From the NCBI GenBank assembly GCA_032229975.1, contig JAVXVG010000033.1, positions 23,749 to 87,748 of the forward strand: DNA of 64,000 bases. The letters are read 5' to 3'. The position numbers and the translations under genes are program-made. The notes under the pieces are model-generated. The model was given only the letters and a program-made list of their open reading frames with translations. It was not told the DNA's origin and searched no databases. How positions within the stretch are numbered: the stretch's first letter is position 1; every line of letters starts with the position of its first letter. The DNA comes from JAIVGV01 sp032229975 (GTDB taxonomy: Bacteria > Acidobacteriota > Blastocatellia > Pyrinomonadales > Pyrinomonadaceae). Of the stretch, positions 16,977 through 26,679 are shown piece after piece.

Positions 16977-18989
16977 CTAACGCCTGACGGGGACGGGTGC
17001 GCGTTGCGGCGGGAGATCGAGCGCGTCGGGCTCTTCGATGCGTGCGAGCACGTCGTCGTAAATCTTGATCTTGCCCGCGCGCTCTAAACGTGATTTGAGT
17101 TCGCCGACGTAGTCCTCGAACACGTCCGTGCGACGTGTGCTCAGTGCGCTCTGCATGAGCGAGTCGCGCTGCTTGGCAAACTCCGCGAGGTCTGCGTCCT
17201 TGCGCTTCGTCATGCCGACGACAACCCACGTCTCGCCGATCTTGATCGGCGTCTTCGTCACGTCGCCATCCTTCAAGTTGTTGATCGCATCGTCAGCCGC
17301 AGGGCTCGTGCCTGCTTCCGCGAGCGGCGTGCCGAGTTTGTAGGAAGGCAGAGGCTTCGCTTCGAGTCCGAACTTCTTCGCGGCGGCGTCGAGGTCTGAC
17401 GCCTTGCTCGCGCCATTCGCGATGTCGCGGGCCGTCTGTTCCAACTGGCCGCGCGCCTTCTCCTGCTTGACGCGCTGCGCGACCTTGTCCTTCACCTCGG
17501 AGAGATCGGGAATGCGCGGCTCGCGTCGCTCGACGAGCGAAGGAACGGCGAAACCGTTCTTGACGCTCACGCGCTCGCCGATGTCGCCGGGATTCTGCAA
17601 AGGCTTGATCTTCTCTTCAAACTGCGGCGAGCTTCCGATCTCCGGCACGTCGTCGCCCGGTTTGATGAACGGCGTCTCCTTGATCATCTCCGACGCGCTC
17701 ATGTTCGCTTCACCGGCCAACTCCTGCGCGACCTTCTGAAAGTCTTTCGTCTCCTTCAAACGCGACTCGGCGCGTGCTGCCAAATCGGCGGCGGCCTTGT
17801 AAGCGCGGTTGTTGCGCAGCGTGGCGAGCAACTCCGGCTTCGCTTCTTCAAAGGTCTTCGTGATCGCGTTGCCGCGCCGCACGAGATAGTAGGCGTTGCC
17901 ATACTTGATGGGCTCGTAAACCTGTCCCTCCTCCGGCACATCGTAAACGTGCTGGAGCGGGTCTTTCGACAAGACGCCCGGCTGGCCCTTTTTGACGGGC
18001 TGCGGGGACCAACCGCCGTTCTTCGCCGTCGCAGGGTCTTCCGAGTTGCCCTTCGCCACCTCCGCAAACTTCTCCGCAGAGACCGTCGTTCCCTCTCCGC
18101 GCATCTCCATGAGCAGGTGCGTCGCCTTGTTCAAGACCTCCGCATCCATGTCCGGACGGGCCACCTTCAAGACGATCTCTTGCGCGCGCACGCCGGCGAT
18201 CTTGTTCTCAGGTTTGAGTTGATCGTATGCGACTTTGAGATCGGCGTCGGGGACGTTCAGCTTATCGGCGACTTTCGTCTGGCTGACGAAGAGATAGCGA
18301 ATCTTCACCTGCGGATCGAAGTAGCGAAACTCGGCTTTGTGCTCGTCGTAGAACTTTTGCAACTCGTCGTCCGTGGGCTGCGACTTCTCGGCCAGCTTGT
18401 CCGCCGTCACGGGAACGAAGGTGAGATCGAACATGGAGTTCTTCTTCCTGAAGTCCTCCTCGACATCCTTCTCCGAGACGGTGACGCCCGCCGTCACGAA
18501 AGCGCGCAACTTGTCCGACGCGAGCTGCCGCCGCATCGTCTCCTCGAAAGCGGCCACGCTGCCGTACTGCGCCGAGACGCTCTGCTTATACTTATCGATG
18601 TCGATCTTCCCGCCCGCGTCCGAGTATTGCTTGCGAATCGCTGCGGCCACTTCCGCATCCGACGCGCCGAAGCCGAGACGCACGGCCTCCTGCGCGATGA
18701 CGCGGTCGCGCACGAGCCCATCGATGAAGCGACGGTCGCCGCCAAGCTGCGCCATGTTGATCTGGCCGCCGAACATATTTTTGTAGTTCTCTTTGAGACG
18801 CGTGAGATCGCCGACCGTCACGTCTTCGCCGTTGACAGAGGCGAGCACCTCTTGATTACTCGCCGCCGCCGCGTTCGGGTTCGCGTAACGTGTCAACGTG
18901 AAGAGCACCATCGAGAGCCCGATGACGACCGCGAACATGATGATGAGCCAGTTGCGCGCGCGCTCCATGCGGCTAAAGAGTCTGAGCAT
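16977..18989 (-). CDS. PpiD/SurA-type periplasmic peptidyl-prolyl isomerase, membrane-anchored
   Basis: A 670-residue folding factor for exported proteins. One N-terminal membrane helix (NWLIIMFAVVIGLSMVLFTL, residues 13-32) is followed by a SurA-like N-terminal chaperone region: VLASVNGEDVTVGDL near 48, then FIDGLVRDRVIAQEA near 88. A parvulin (PpiC) rotamase domain lies near 260-375, including AEKFAEVAKGNSEDPATAKN and GGWSPQPVKKGQPG. A second, degenerate parvulin-like segment follows near 540-620 (LPSYKLGTPL). This is the PpiD layout. GGGGAA precedes the ATG. The gene is monocistronic and divergent from terC. Confidence 0.88.
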   Translation of the reverse strand: MLRLFSRMERARNWLIIMFAVVIGLSMVLFTLTRYANPNAAAASNQEVLASVNGEDVTVGDLTRLKENYKNMFGGQINMAQLGGDRRFIDGLVRDRVIAQEAVRLGFGASDAEVAAAIRKQYSDAGGKIDIDKYKQSVSAQYGSVAAFEETMRRQLASDKLRAFVTAGVTVSEKDVEEDFRKKNSMFDLTFVPVTADKLAEKSQPTDDELQKFYDEHKAEFRYFDPQVKIRYLFVSQTKVADKLNVPDADLKVAYDQLKPENKIAGVRAQEIVLKVARPDMDAEVLNKATHLLMEMRGEGTTVSAEKFAEVAKGNSEDPATAKNGGWSPQPVKKGQPGVLSKDPLQHVYDVPEEGQVYEPIKYGNAYYLVRRGNAITKTFEEAKPELLATLRNNRAYKAAADLAARAESRLKETKDFQKVAQELAGEANMSASEMIKETPFIKPGDDVPEIGSSPQFEEKIKPLQNPGDIGERVSVKNGFAVPSLVERREPRIPDLSEVKDKVAQRVKQEKARGQLEQTARDIANGASKASDLDAAAKKFGLEAKPLPSYKLGTPLAEAGTSPAADDAINNLKDGDVTKTPIKIGETWVVVGMTKRKDADLAEFAKQRDSLMQSALSTRRTDVFEDYVGELKSRLERAGKIKIYDDVLARIEEPDALDLPPQRAPVPVRR

Positions 18990-19110
18990 TGTTTCGAGTT
19001 CCCCGGAAAAAAGATTAAGACTTTGAGTTGATGCAGATTGTCACGACCGAGCCACCGTCTGCGAACCGCGAATTGTAATTGAGAGGCGCGCGCCGCCGCA
19101 ACCGGACAAG

Positions 19111-19316
19111 AGGAGAGGTTAGAGTTAAGAGGCGAGAGGTTAGTGAAAAACTCGATCTGAAATCTGTATCTGTATAATTAGAAATGTGAGATTTGATAAT
19201 CTGAAATTTGAGGTTCGAGATTTGAGATCGAAAACGTAAAGGGCCGGTTTCTAACCTCTAATCTCGGCCCTCTAACCTCTTCTTTCTCACCTCTAGCCTC
19301 TCAACTCTAACCTCTG
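19111..19316. repeat. Intergenic inverted repeat array, AGAGGTTA type
   Basis: In the 340-bp divergent gap between the foldase gene and terC, a left arm (19111-19145) of AGAGGTTA-like units faces a right arm (19248-19316) of TAACCTCT units. The strongest pairing is a perfect 13-bp match, 19114-19126 with 19303-19315. The interior (19157-19230) holds direct GAAATCTG/GAGATTTG-type repeats. It is less strictly 7-bp periodic than the other arrays in the window. Confidence 0.75.
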
Positions 19317-19328
19317 TATCATCACTTC

Positions 19329-20378
19329 ATGCAAGAACCGATCTGGCTCTGGGCGGGCTTCACGGCTTTCGTGTTGCTGCTGCTCGGCATCGATCTGGGG
19401 CTCTTCAACCGCAAGGCGCACGCCATCTCTTACAGGCAGGCCCTCGGTTGGAGCGCGATCTGGATCACGCTGGCCCTGCTCTTCGCGGGCGTCATCTACT
19501 GGCGCAGGTTCGACGAGTTGGGCACAAGCGGCGCGCAAGATTCGGTGCTCAAATACCTGACGGGCTACATCATCGAGCTGTCGCTCTCAGTCGATAATCT
19601 CTTCGTCTTCCTGCTCATCTTCTCCTACTTCAAAGTTCCCGCGAAGTATCAGCACCGCGTTCTCTACTGGGGCGTGCTCGGCGCGCTCGTCATGCGCGCC
19701 TTGATGATCATCATCGGCGCGACGCTCATCACGAAGTTCCATTGGATCATCTACCTCTTCGGCGCGTTCCTCGTTTACACGGGTGTCAAGATGTTCTTGC
19801 AGAAGGAGTCGGACGACGTGAACCCGGAGAACAATCTTGCCGTGCGCGCCGTCACGCGCGTGCTCCCCGTCACGCGCGGCTACGACGGCGAACAATTCTT
19901 CACGCGCAAGAACGGAAAACTTTACGGGACATTGATGCTCTTGGTGCTCGTCACGGTTGAAGTCACCGATCTCGTCTTCGCCGTCGATTCGATCCCGGCC
20001 ATCTTCGCCATCACGACCGACGCATTCATCGTCTATACCTCGAACGTCTTCGCCATCCTCGGACTTCGCACCTTCTACTTCCTGCTCGCAGGCGTCGTCG
20101 AGAAGTTTCACTACCTCAAGCTCGGCTTGTCCGTCGTGCTCACCTTCGTCGGCTTGAAGATGCTCGTCGAAGGCTTCGTGCTTCCATACGTTGACGAGAG
20201 GCACATCATCCTCTTCTCGCTCGCCTTCGTCGTCGTCGTCCTGCTGGGATCGGTTGCCGCCTCGCTCATCTTCCCCAAACGCGCAGAGACGAACATCGAA
20301 GTTCAACTCCCCGAAGACTTCAACTCACCCCACGACGACGACCACGGCCATCTCGGCGCGGAAGAACCACCGGCATGA
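19329..20378 (+). CDS. TerC family integral membrane protein
   Basis: A 349-residue membrane protein with eight or nine hydrophobic segments. TerC hallmarks are the acidic residues within helices: GIDLGLFNRKAH near residue 20, ELSLSVDNLFVFLLIF near 82 and TDLVFAVDSIPAIFAIT near 217. The family (TerC, Alx, YkoY/MeeF) includes manganese exporters and tellurite-resistance proteins. Mn export is the best-supported general role, and the substrate here is inferred. No ter operon genes are nearby. A His/Asp-rich tail (HDDDDHGHLG) could bind metal. A hairpin with a T-run follows. Confidence 0.92.
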   Translation: MQEPIWLWAGFTAFVLLLLGIDLGLFNRKAHAISYRQALGWSAIWITLALLFAGVIYWRRFDELGTSGAQDSVLKYLTGYIIELSLSVDNLFVFLLIFSYFKVPAKYQHRVLYWGVLGALVMRALMIIIGATLITKFHWIIYLFGAFLVYTGVKMFLQKESDDVNPENNLAVRAVTRVLPVTRGYDGEQFFTRKNGKLYGTLMLLVLVTVEVTDLVFAVDSIPAIFAITTDAFIVYTSNVFAILGLRTFYFLLAGVVEKFHYLKLGLSVVLTFVGLKMLVEGFVLPYVDERHIILFSLAFVVVVLLGSVAASLIFPKRAETNIEVQLPEDFNSPHDDDHGHLGAEEPPA

Positions 20379-20380
20379 AG

Positions 20381-20460
20381 AAATTATGAAGTATGAACGA
20401 TGAACGATGAATGAAAAACAGATCGCCTTCACTTCGTCGTTCATACTTCATAATTTTTTA
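20381..20460. repeat. Inverted repeat array after terC, with T-run
   Basis: The left arm begins 3 bases past the terC stop, AAATTATGAAGTATGAACGA (20381-20400), and continues as degenerate GATGAAC heptads. The right arm 20438-20460 is CGTTCATACTTCATAATTTT and ends in T6. Pairing is about 18 bp. It probably serves as the terC terminator and belongs to the same family as the other intergenic arrays. Confidence 0.8.
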
Positions 20461-20649
20461 TTCCTTGTCGCCGCATGAGCGCGTGTGTTAATTTTCTGAA
20501 GGGCGGACGAAGCGGTTTCCGCCCCCTGCTTTTGCCCCTCCCGGTCGGGCGCGCACTCCCAGATTTACGCGGCGCGTTTGACGAACAATCTCCGGATCAG
20601 TCGAATCAGTTTCCCTCCTCACGACAAGTGTCTCTCGTCTCTTCGTCAC

Positions 20650-21909
20650 ATGGCTGCGTCCAGTAAAGCTGTCACTAAACGTCATCGCTTCGATCTCGAC
20701 TGGTGGATCGTCTCGAAGCGCATGGTCTATGCGGGCGTCGCGCTCGCCTTGCTCTGCCTCGTCGCGGGCGGCGCGGGCGTCTATGTCCACTTCTACGGAA
20801 ATCCGCTCAACAAGATCGATCCCAAACTGAATGCGCTCGCAGGCGCGCGCTTCCTCTCCTTCGACGGCGACGTGCAGGTCGTGCGCGCGCAGACACGCGA
20901 ACGACTTCTCGCACGCTCCGACACGCAACTCTACCCCGGTGACATCGTGCAGACGCAGACGGACGGGCGCGCACGCATTCAACTCGCCGACGGCTCGACC
21001 GTCACCGTCAGGCCCAACAGCGTCATCACCGTGCGCGACAACGCTCGTCTTGACGACGGCGCGCACACGCAGGTTCGCGTCGCGGTCGAGCGCGGACAGA
21101 TCAACGTCCGCACCGAGGATCAGTCAGAAGGTTCGCGCAACATCGTCGAGACGCCGCTCGCCAACACACACATCGGCTCGCTCACAGGCGCGTCCTTCGG
21201 CGTGCACGAAGACAACACGGAGGACATACGCGTCAGCGAAGGGCGCGTCGAGACAACGACGCGCGGCGGCGAGAAGACTGTCATCTCAAACGGCGAGTAC
21301 GTCGCGCTCAATCAATCAGGAAGCATCAAGAGCCGCGAGCGTCTGCTCGATATACCTGCGCCCGCGTCGCCGCGCGATCTGGAAAAGATCACGGTCGGCG
21401 CAAGCGGCGCGACCGACGTGACGCTGCGCTGGCAGCGACCCGCTTCGGGCGCGGCGAAATTCTATCGCGTCGAGGTGGCCACCTCACCCTTCTTCGTCAC
21501 AGCAGGCAAAGTCGTCGAGCGCGATCAACTAGATGCGATGAGCTTCAACGTCAGCCAACTCCGGCCCGGCATCTACTTCTGGCGCGTCCATGCCGTCGCG
21601 CCTTCGGGCCAGACGAGCGACTGGTGCGAGCCGCAGAAGTTCACCGTCGCCGAAAGCGCGGCGAGCGGCGAGCGACTGAGCGTCACGGGCGTGAGTTTTG
21701 AATACGTCGCCGGAAACATTTATCTCGCGCGCGGGCACACGCAGCCCGGCAACACCATCGGCATCAACGGGCGCGACACGCTCGCCGCCGCAGATGGATC
21801 GTTCCAACTCCAGATCAATCTCGCGCCGGGTGCGCGCGAAGTCTGGATTGACATCGAAGACCCGCAGGGCGGCAAGCAGCGAGCACGCGCCGCCATCGCA
21901 ACCCGTTGA
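20650..21909 (+). CDS. FecR-domain membrane-anchored protein
   Basis: A 419-residue protein with one N-terminal membrane helix (MVYAGVALALLCLVAGGAGV, about residues 25-44). A FecR/iron-dicitrate-type beta domain follows near 75-230, with TQLYPGDIVQTQTDGRARIQ, DGSTVTVRPNSVITV and VRTEDQSEGSRNIVETPLAN, and later SEGRVETTTRGGEKTVI. Its C-terminal half contains a fibronectin-III-like region near 245-330, with TLRWQRPASGAAKFYRVEV and LRPGIYFWRVHA. Proteins of this shape in acidobacteria are probably cell-envelope proteins rather than true sigma regulators, as no ECF sigma gene is adjacent. ATG at 20650 is preferred over TTG at 20578, which lacks similarity. No Shine-Dalgarno is visible. Confidence 0.82.
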   Translation: MAASSKAVTKRHRFDLDWWIVSKRMVYAGVALALLCLVAGGAGVYVHFYGNPLNKIDPKLNALAGARFLSFDGDVQVVRAQTRERLLARSDTQLYPGDIVQTQTDGRARIQLADGSTVTVRPNSVITVRDNARLDDGAHTQVRVAVERGQINVRTEDQSEGSRNIVETPLANTHIGSLTGASFGVHEDNTEDIRVSEGRVETTTRGGEKTVISNGEYVALNQSGSIKSRERLLDIPAPASPRDLEKITVGASGATDVTLRWQRPASGAAKFYRVEVATSPFFVTAGKVVERDQLDAMSFNVSQLRPGIYFWRVHAVAPSGQTSDWCEPQKFTVAESAASGERLSVTGVSFEYVAGNIYLARGHTQPGNTIGINGRDTLAAADGSFQLQINLAPGAREVWIDIEDPQGGKQRARAAIATR

Positions 21910-22013
21910 ATGGTGAATCGTAAATCGTGAATTTGCTTGAGAGGCGGCGATGCCAACCGCAATCGCTCAAGATGAGTTGAGCGGCAGCTACGATTCACGA
22001 TTCACGATTCATG
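21908..22013. repeat. Heptad inverted array between the FecR-domain and diguanylate cyclase genes
   Basis: The left arm starts inside the TGA stop of the FecR gene (21908-21932) with GTGAATC/GTAAATC units of period 7. The right arm (21991-22013) is built of GATTCAC units. The spacer is 58 bases. The right arm ends about 6 bases before the ATG at 22020, and no Shine-Dalgarno lies in between. Confidence 0.85.
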
Positions 22014-22019
22014 ATCCTT

Positions 22020-23516
22020 ATGCACGTCATCCTTCTGAAAGAAGATCACGAGTATCCAGCGCCCGCGCTGCTCGATGTGCTGCGCGAGGCTGGCGTGGCG
22101 GCGACGCTCGCCTCGTGCGCGCGCGTCGTGCACGGCGGCGCGGCGGGCGAGCTTGAGTCGCCCTTCGCGGTGATCTACGAGGTGGCTGACGGGGCTGACG
22201 TGATAGAGATTCACGCGGCGGTCGAGAGGGCCTCCATGGCTTACCCGCACGCCGCGCTCGTCGCGTGTCGCAGGAGCCTGCCGCCGGAGAATCACTTCGA
22301 GGGCCGCAGGCTCGACTCAGCCGCGCTCTCGCGTCTCGGCTTTCGGGCCATCGCCGACGATCCCGCGCAAGTTCCCGCGCTGCTTCGAGAGCTTGAGTCG
22401 CGCGGCGGCAACACGGGCGATCTGCCTCCGCACTCTGACGAGTTGGCGGACGCCGCGCCCGCGAGCGTGCTGCTGCCTGATAACATCGGCGTCTCGGTCT
22501 TGCGGGCCGCCTTCGAGGCTGTTAGTTCCCTGCACTTCGTCGGCGATCAAACGAGCGCCGCGCAGACGGCCCTCGCTGGCTTAGCCCCGCTTGCGCGCGC
22601 AGATCGCTGGACGATCTACTTGACCGAGACTGAAGGCGACGAACATCGCGCGCGCTTCGAGCCCATTGCCGTGCGCGGGCTGACGCGGAGTGAGCGCGAG
22701 CCACACGCCGCCGAGTGGCGCAAGGCTCTGCACGCCGACGCGCTGCTCTCTCTCATGGGTAGCGAGTCGCGCGCCGCGCGCGAGGCTCACGCCACGACCG
22801 AGACCGTCAGATTTGAAGAAGGCGACCGGCACGTGCTCGCCGCGCCGCTCGTCTGCGCCGACCGCGTGCTCGGCATCATTGAAGCCGTGCGCGAGGGCGC
22901 GAGGGCCTGCGCGTTCACGAAGGAAGAGGCATCACTTCTCTCTGCGGTCGCCGTGCCCGTCGCCGCCGCGCTCGCCAACTCCGTGCGCATCGCCGAAGCC
23001 GAGCGACTTTCGCTGACGGACGATCTCACCAAGCTCAACAACGCCCGCTTCCTGCGCCAGTATCTGACCGCCGAGATCAAACGCGCGCGTCGCTATGGCT
23101 CGTTCGTCACCGCGCTCTTCCTCGACCTCGACGACTTCAAAGAGATCAACGACCGTCACGGCCACCTCGTCGGCTCACACGTTTTGATGGAGATGGCCAC
23201 CGTGATCTTGTTGGGCGTGCGCGACACCGACGTGGTTGCGCGCTATGGCGGCGATGAGTTCGTCGTCATCCTTCCTGAAACCGGCATCGAGATGGCGTCG
23301 AAAGTTGCCGAGCGCATCCGCGAGAAGATCGCCGAGCACGCCTTCACGGGTGGGCGCAAACTTCGCCTTCACATCACTGCGAGTTTCGGCGTCGCAGCCT
23401 TCCCCATCCACGCGCAGTCGCCGCAACAACTCGTCGCTGCTGCCGACGAAGCCATGTATGAGGCGAAGGCCGCGCGCAAGAACTGCGTCCGTTTCGCCGA
23501 CGCGCCGCGCGGGTGA
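22020..23516 (+). CDS. Diguanylate cyclase with GAF domain
   Basis: Makes cyclic di-GMP from GTP. The 498-residue protein has an N-terminal receiver-like alpha/beta region (residues 1-120) without a clear phospho-acceptor Asp, and a GAF domain near 155-310. The GGDEF domain near 330-495 opens SLTDDLTKLNNARFLRQYL. The catalytic motif is intact (RYGGDEFVVILPETG), and RDTD five residues before it is the inhibitory product-binding I-site. ATG at 22020 is used; ATG at 22011 lies inside the repeat arm. The start has no Shine-Dalgarno because a heptad array fills the upstream gap. Confidence 0.92.
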   Translation: MHVILLKEDHEYPAPALLDVLREAGVAATLASCARVVHGGAAGELESPFAVIYEVADGADVIEIHAAVERASMAYPHAALVACRRSLPPENHFEGRRLDSAALSRLGFRAIADDPAQVPALLRELESRGGNTGDLPPHSDELADAAPASVLLPDNIGVSVLRAAFEAVSSLHFVGDQTSAAQTALAGLAPLARADRWTIYLTETEGDEHRARFEPIAVRGLTRSEREPHAAEWRKALHADALLSLMGSESRAAREAHATTETVRFEEGDRHVLAAPLVCADRVLGIIEAVREGARACAFTKEEASLLSAVAVPVAAALANSVRIAEAERLSLTDDLTKLNNARFLRQYLTAEIKRARRYGSFVTALFLDLDDFKEINDRHGHLVGSHVLMEMATVILLGVRDTDVVARYGGDEFVVILPETGIEMASKVAERIREKIAEHAFTGGRKLRLHITASFGVAAFPIHAQSPQQLVAAADEAMYEAKAARKNCVRFADAPRG

Positions 23517-23827
23517 GATAACAGTTTTCAGTTTTGAGTTTTCAGCTCTCAAATTATTAATCTCACTTCTGCTCTCGGCGGCTTGCGCGAATCGGGTTTC
23601 AGGCTCGTCGTCTACCTTCCAACTGATCTTGCTCTCCGGCCCCGCGCACGTCCGGTGTGGCTCGCCACAGCCCGCGTGAAGTGGGCTGCACGGTTTCGCA
23701 AGCGAAAAATAATATCTAAACTCCGACGACTGAGTGTCTTGGCTTAGAGTTTCCATATTTTTCGTGTATCTTTTAGTGTTCGTGTGGTCAACGTTTCTGA
23801 CATCATCAAACTTTCAACGAAAGATAC
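23517..23827. other. Intergenic region before mreB
   Basis: A 311-bp gap. It begins with a one-armed heptad array (23524-23551) and a weak CAGCCC/GGGCTG hairpin at 23668-23688. From about 23700 it is AT-rich, the likely promoter zone for the mre operon, but no strong -35/-10 pair stands out. Confidence 0.5.
23524..23551. repeat. One-armed heptad array (GTTTTCA units)
   Basis: Four consecutive 7-bp units at 23524, 23531, 23538 and 23545 (GTTTTCA, GTTTTGA, GTTTTCA, GCTCTCA) start 7 bases past the diguanylate cyclase stop. I found no complementary arm before mreB. Confidence 0.7.
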
Positions 23828-24874
<1,047 letters not shown>

Positions 24875-24878
24875 GAAC

Positions 24879-24963
24879 CGTAAATGGTAAATGGTAAATG
24901 GTGAATGGATATGTGCAGAGCCATTCAACCTTACGATTGACCATTGACCATTTACCATTCACG
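24879..24963. repeat. Heptad inverted array between mreB and mreC
   Basis: The left arm (24879-24910) has four heptads, three GTAAATG then GTGAATG. The right arm (24931-24963) reads GATTGAC, CATTGAC, CATTTAC, CATTCAC. The spacer is about 20 bases. The array starts 4 bases past the mreB stop and ends 6 bases before the mreC ATG, leaving no Shine-Dalgarno for mreC. Confidence 0.9.
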
Positions 24964-24969
24964 AGTTTC

Positions 24970-25881
24970 ATGCCTGTTCAGCGGACGCAGAAGGAGATCA
25001 GGCGGCGCGCGCCGCTATGGCTCGTCGTGCTGCTAGGCGTGAACCTCGTTCTGATGTCGATCTCCGCGCGCGACGAGTTGACGCACGAGCGCAAGATTCG
25101 CGTCTGGGCACAGGTGGCGGCCACTCCCTTCCAGAGTCTCTTCTCCGGCGCGTCCCGTTCGGGCACGGGCTTCTTCCAATACCTCTCGAACTTAAGGAAC
25201 GCCGCCAGCGAGAACGAACAACTCAAGCAGCGACTCTCGCAGATCGAGACTGAGCTGCGCGACGCCAAGATCGCGCGCGATGAGAACGAGCGACTGCAAA
25301 GTTTGCTCGGTCTCAAAGATCAACGCGAATACCAGATCGTCGCCGCGCGTGTCATCGCGCGCGATCCTTCGGATTGGTTCGATTCGGCGATCATCAATCG
25401 CGGCAGCTCTTCGGGGATCGAAATCAATATGCCGGTCGTCACTGCGGACGGGATCGTCGGTCGCATCGCGGGCGTGAGTCCGGTCTCGGCGCAGGTCATG
25501 CTCATCACGGACGAGCGCGCGGCGGCGGGCGCGGTCGTCGGTCAGTTAGAGACTTCAAACGCGCTCGGCTCGGTGCGCGGCTTCGGCAAGAATGGCCTGC
25601 TCGACATGCGCTACGTGCCCGGTCTGGAAGAGGTGAAGATCGGCGACGCCGTCACGACGACCGGACAGGACGGCATCTATCCACGAGGCTTGAAGGTCGG
25701 CGACGTGATCGACGTGCAGGCGGGGACGGCCACCAAGCCGCACGAGATCAAAGTGCGACCGAGCGCGCGTCTCAACTCGCTCTCCGAGGTGGCCGTGCTG
25801 CTCTACCATCCGCCGCCACGCGCCGTGCCGATGCCGACGCCGACACCTGCGACGCAGAAGAATGACAAGGGGAGGAAGTAG
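24970..25881 (+). CDS. mreC: Rod-shape determining protein MreC
   Basis: Bitopic scaffold linking MreB to the periplasmic PBP2/RodA machine. The 303-residue protein has a basic N-terminus, one membrane helix (PLWLVVLLGVNLVLMSIS, residues 15-32) and a heptad-rich coiled coil near 75-118 (ASENEQLKQRLSQIETELR). The beta-rich MreC domain follows, with ARVIARDPSDWFDSAIINRG near 130-149 and GLPVVTADGIVGRI-like text (NMPVVTADGIVGRIAGVSP) near 155-173. A Pro-rich tail ends it. ATG at 24970 is chosen; the open frame upstream reads through the repeat array. Confidence 0.96.
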   Translation: MPVQRTQKEIRRRAPLWLVVLLGVNLVLMSISARDELTHERKIRVWAQVAATPFQSLFSGASRSGTGFFQYLSNLRNAASENEQLKQRLSQIETELRDAKIARDENERLQSLLGLKDQREYQIVAARVIARDPSDWFDSAIINRGSSSGIEINMPVVTADGIVGRIAGVSPVSAQVMLITDERAAAGAVVGQLETSNALGSVRGFGKNGLLDMRYVPGLEEVKIGDAVTTTGQDGIYPRGLKVGDVIDVQAGTATKPHEIKVRPSARLNSLSEVAVLLYHPPPRAVPMPTPTPATQKNDKGRK

Positions 25882-26011
25882 ATCGTTAATGGTGAACGGT
25901 AAATGGTAAATCGTGAACGCATTGAATGTGTGCGCCTGCTGTCCCTGTAGTTTTTCAGCCAACGCGACTAGCAAACCGATCACGATTGACCATTCGCCAT
26001 TAACGATTCAC
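25882..26011. repeat. Heptad inverted array between mreC and mreD
   Basis: The left arm (25882-25919) begins at the base after the mreC TAG, with units CGTTAAT, GGTGAAC, GGTAAAT, GGTAAAT, CGTGAAC. The right arm (25977-26011) has units such as GATTGAC, CATTCGC, CATTAAC and GATTCAC. The spacer is 57 bases. The right arm ends 4 bases before the mreD ATG, with no Shine-Dalgarno. Confidence 0.9.
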
Positions 26012-26015
26012 TAGC

Positions 26016-26546
26016 ATGAAGTTCAAGATCGGCGTCATCGTCGCGCTCGCCGTGCTGTTGCAGACAGAGCTGCCGCAGGCGTGGCTGCCGCTCGCGCACG
26101 TCGATCTGCCGCTCATCGTTGTGACCTACTTCGCGCTGCGTCGCGACGTGGTGCAATCGATGATCGCTGCGTTTGCCGCCGGTCTCGCCGTGGACATCTT
26201 CAGCAAGGGCCTCTTGGGCGCGAATGGGTTCACGCTGACGCTCGTCGCTTACCTCATCGCCGCGCTCGCCACGCGCGTGCGGCTCGACAATGCGCTCGTT
26301 AGAATTCCCGTGCTCGCGGGCGCGGTCGCGCTCGACGCGCTCGTCTTCGTCATCCTGCATCGCATCTTCGGCGAGCCTTCGCTTGCGCCCTTCGTCGAGA
26401 CAAGCGCCTACAAACTGATCGGCACGACCGCCGTCGGCACGTTTCTCTTCTACGTGCTCGATGGATTCTTCAGCGACCGCTCGCACCTGCGCCGGCAGTT
26501 CGCCTTTCGCCGACGCGCTGCGCGCCGCAGTCTCATGAGAAGATGA
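26016..26546 (+). CDS. mreD: Rod-shape determining membrane protein MreD
   Basis: A 176-residue protein with five or six hydrophobic helices and the compact layout of MreD. It opens KFKIGVIVALAVLLQTELP. Residues 30-50 (HVDLPLIVVTYFALRRDVVQ) precede the family-typical GLAVDIFSKGLLGANGFT at 57-74. It ends with a basic tail (RRRAARRSLMRR). It is part of the elongasome in the inner membrane. It sits in the canonical position after mreC. The 133-bp gap to the PBP2 gene lacks a heptad array. Confidence 0.93.
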   Translation: MKFKIGVIVALAVLLQTELPQAWLPLAHVDLPLIVVTYFALRRDVVQSMIAAFAAGLAVDIFSKGLLGANGFTLTLVAYLIAALATRVRLDNALVRIPVLAGAVALDALVFVILHRIFGEPSLAPFVETSAYKLIGTTAVGTFLFYVLDGFFSDRSHLRRQFAFRRRAARRSLMRR

Positions 26547-26679
26547 GAGACTTGATTCGTGAAGTCGCCAACTGAGGATGAGATGTTTCGCGGCACACCC
26601 CGCGCGACGCAACGCTCATCAAACTTTGGTGATGACGCCCGCACACGTTCGACGGTTCACGTTTGAGGATTAACGAGCC

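Noticed and set aside
24898..24969. Extended MreC N-terminus reading through the repeat array
   Set aside because: The extension is only translated heptad repeats. MreC homologues begin near the basic residues before the membrane helix.
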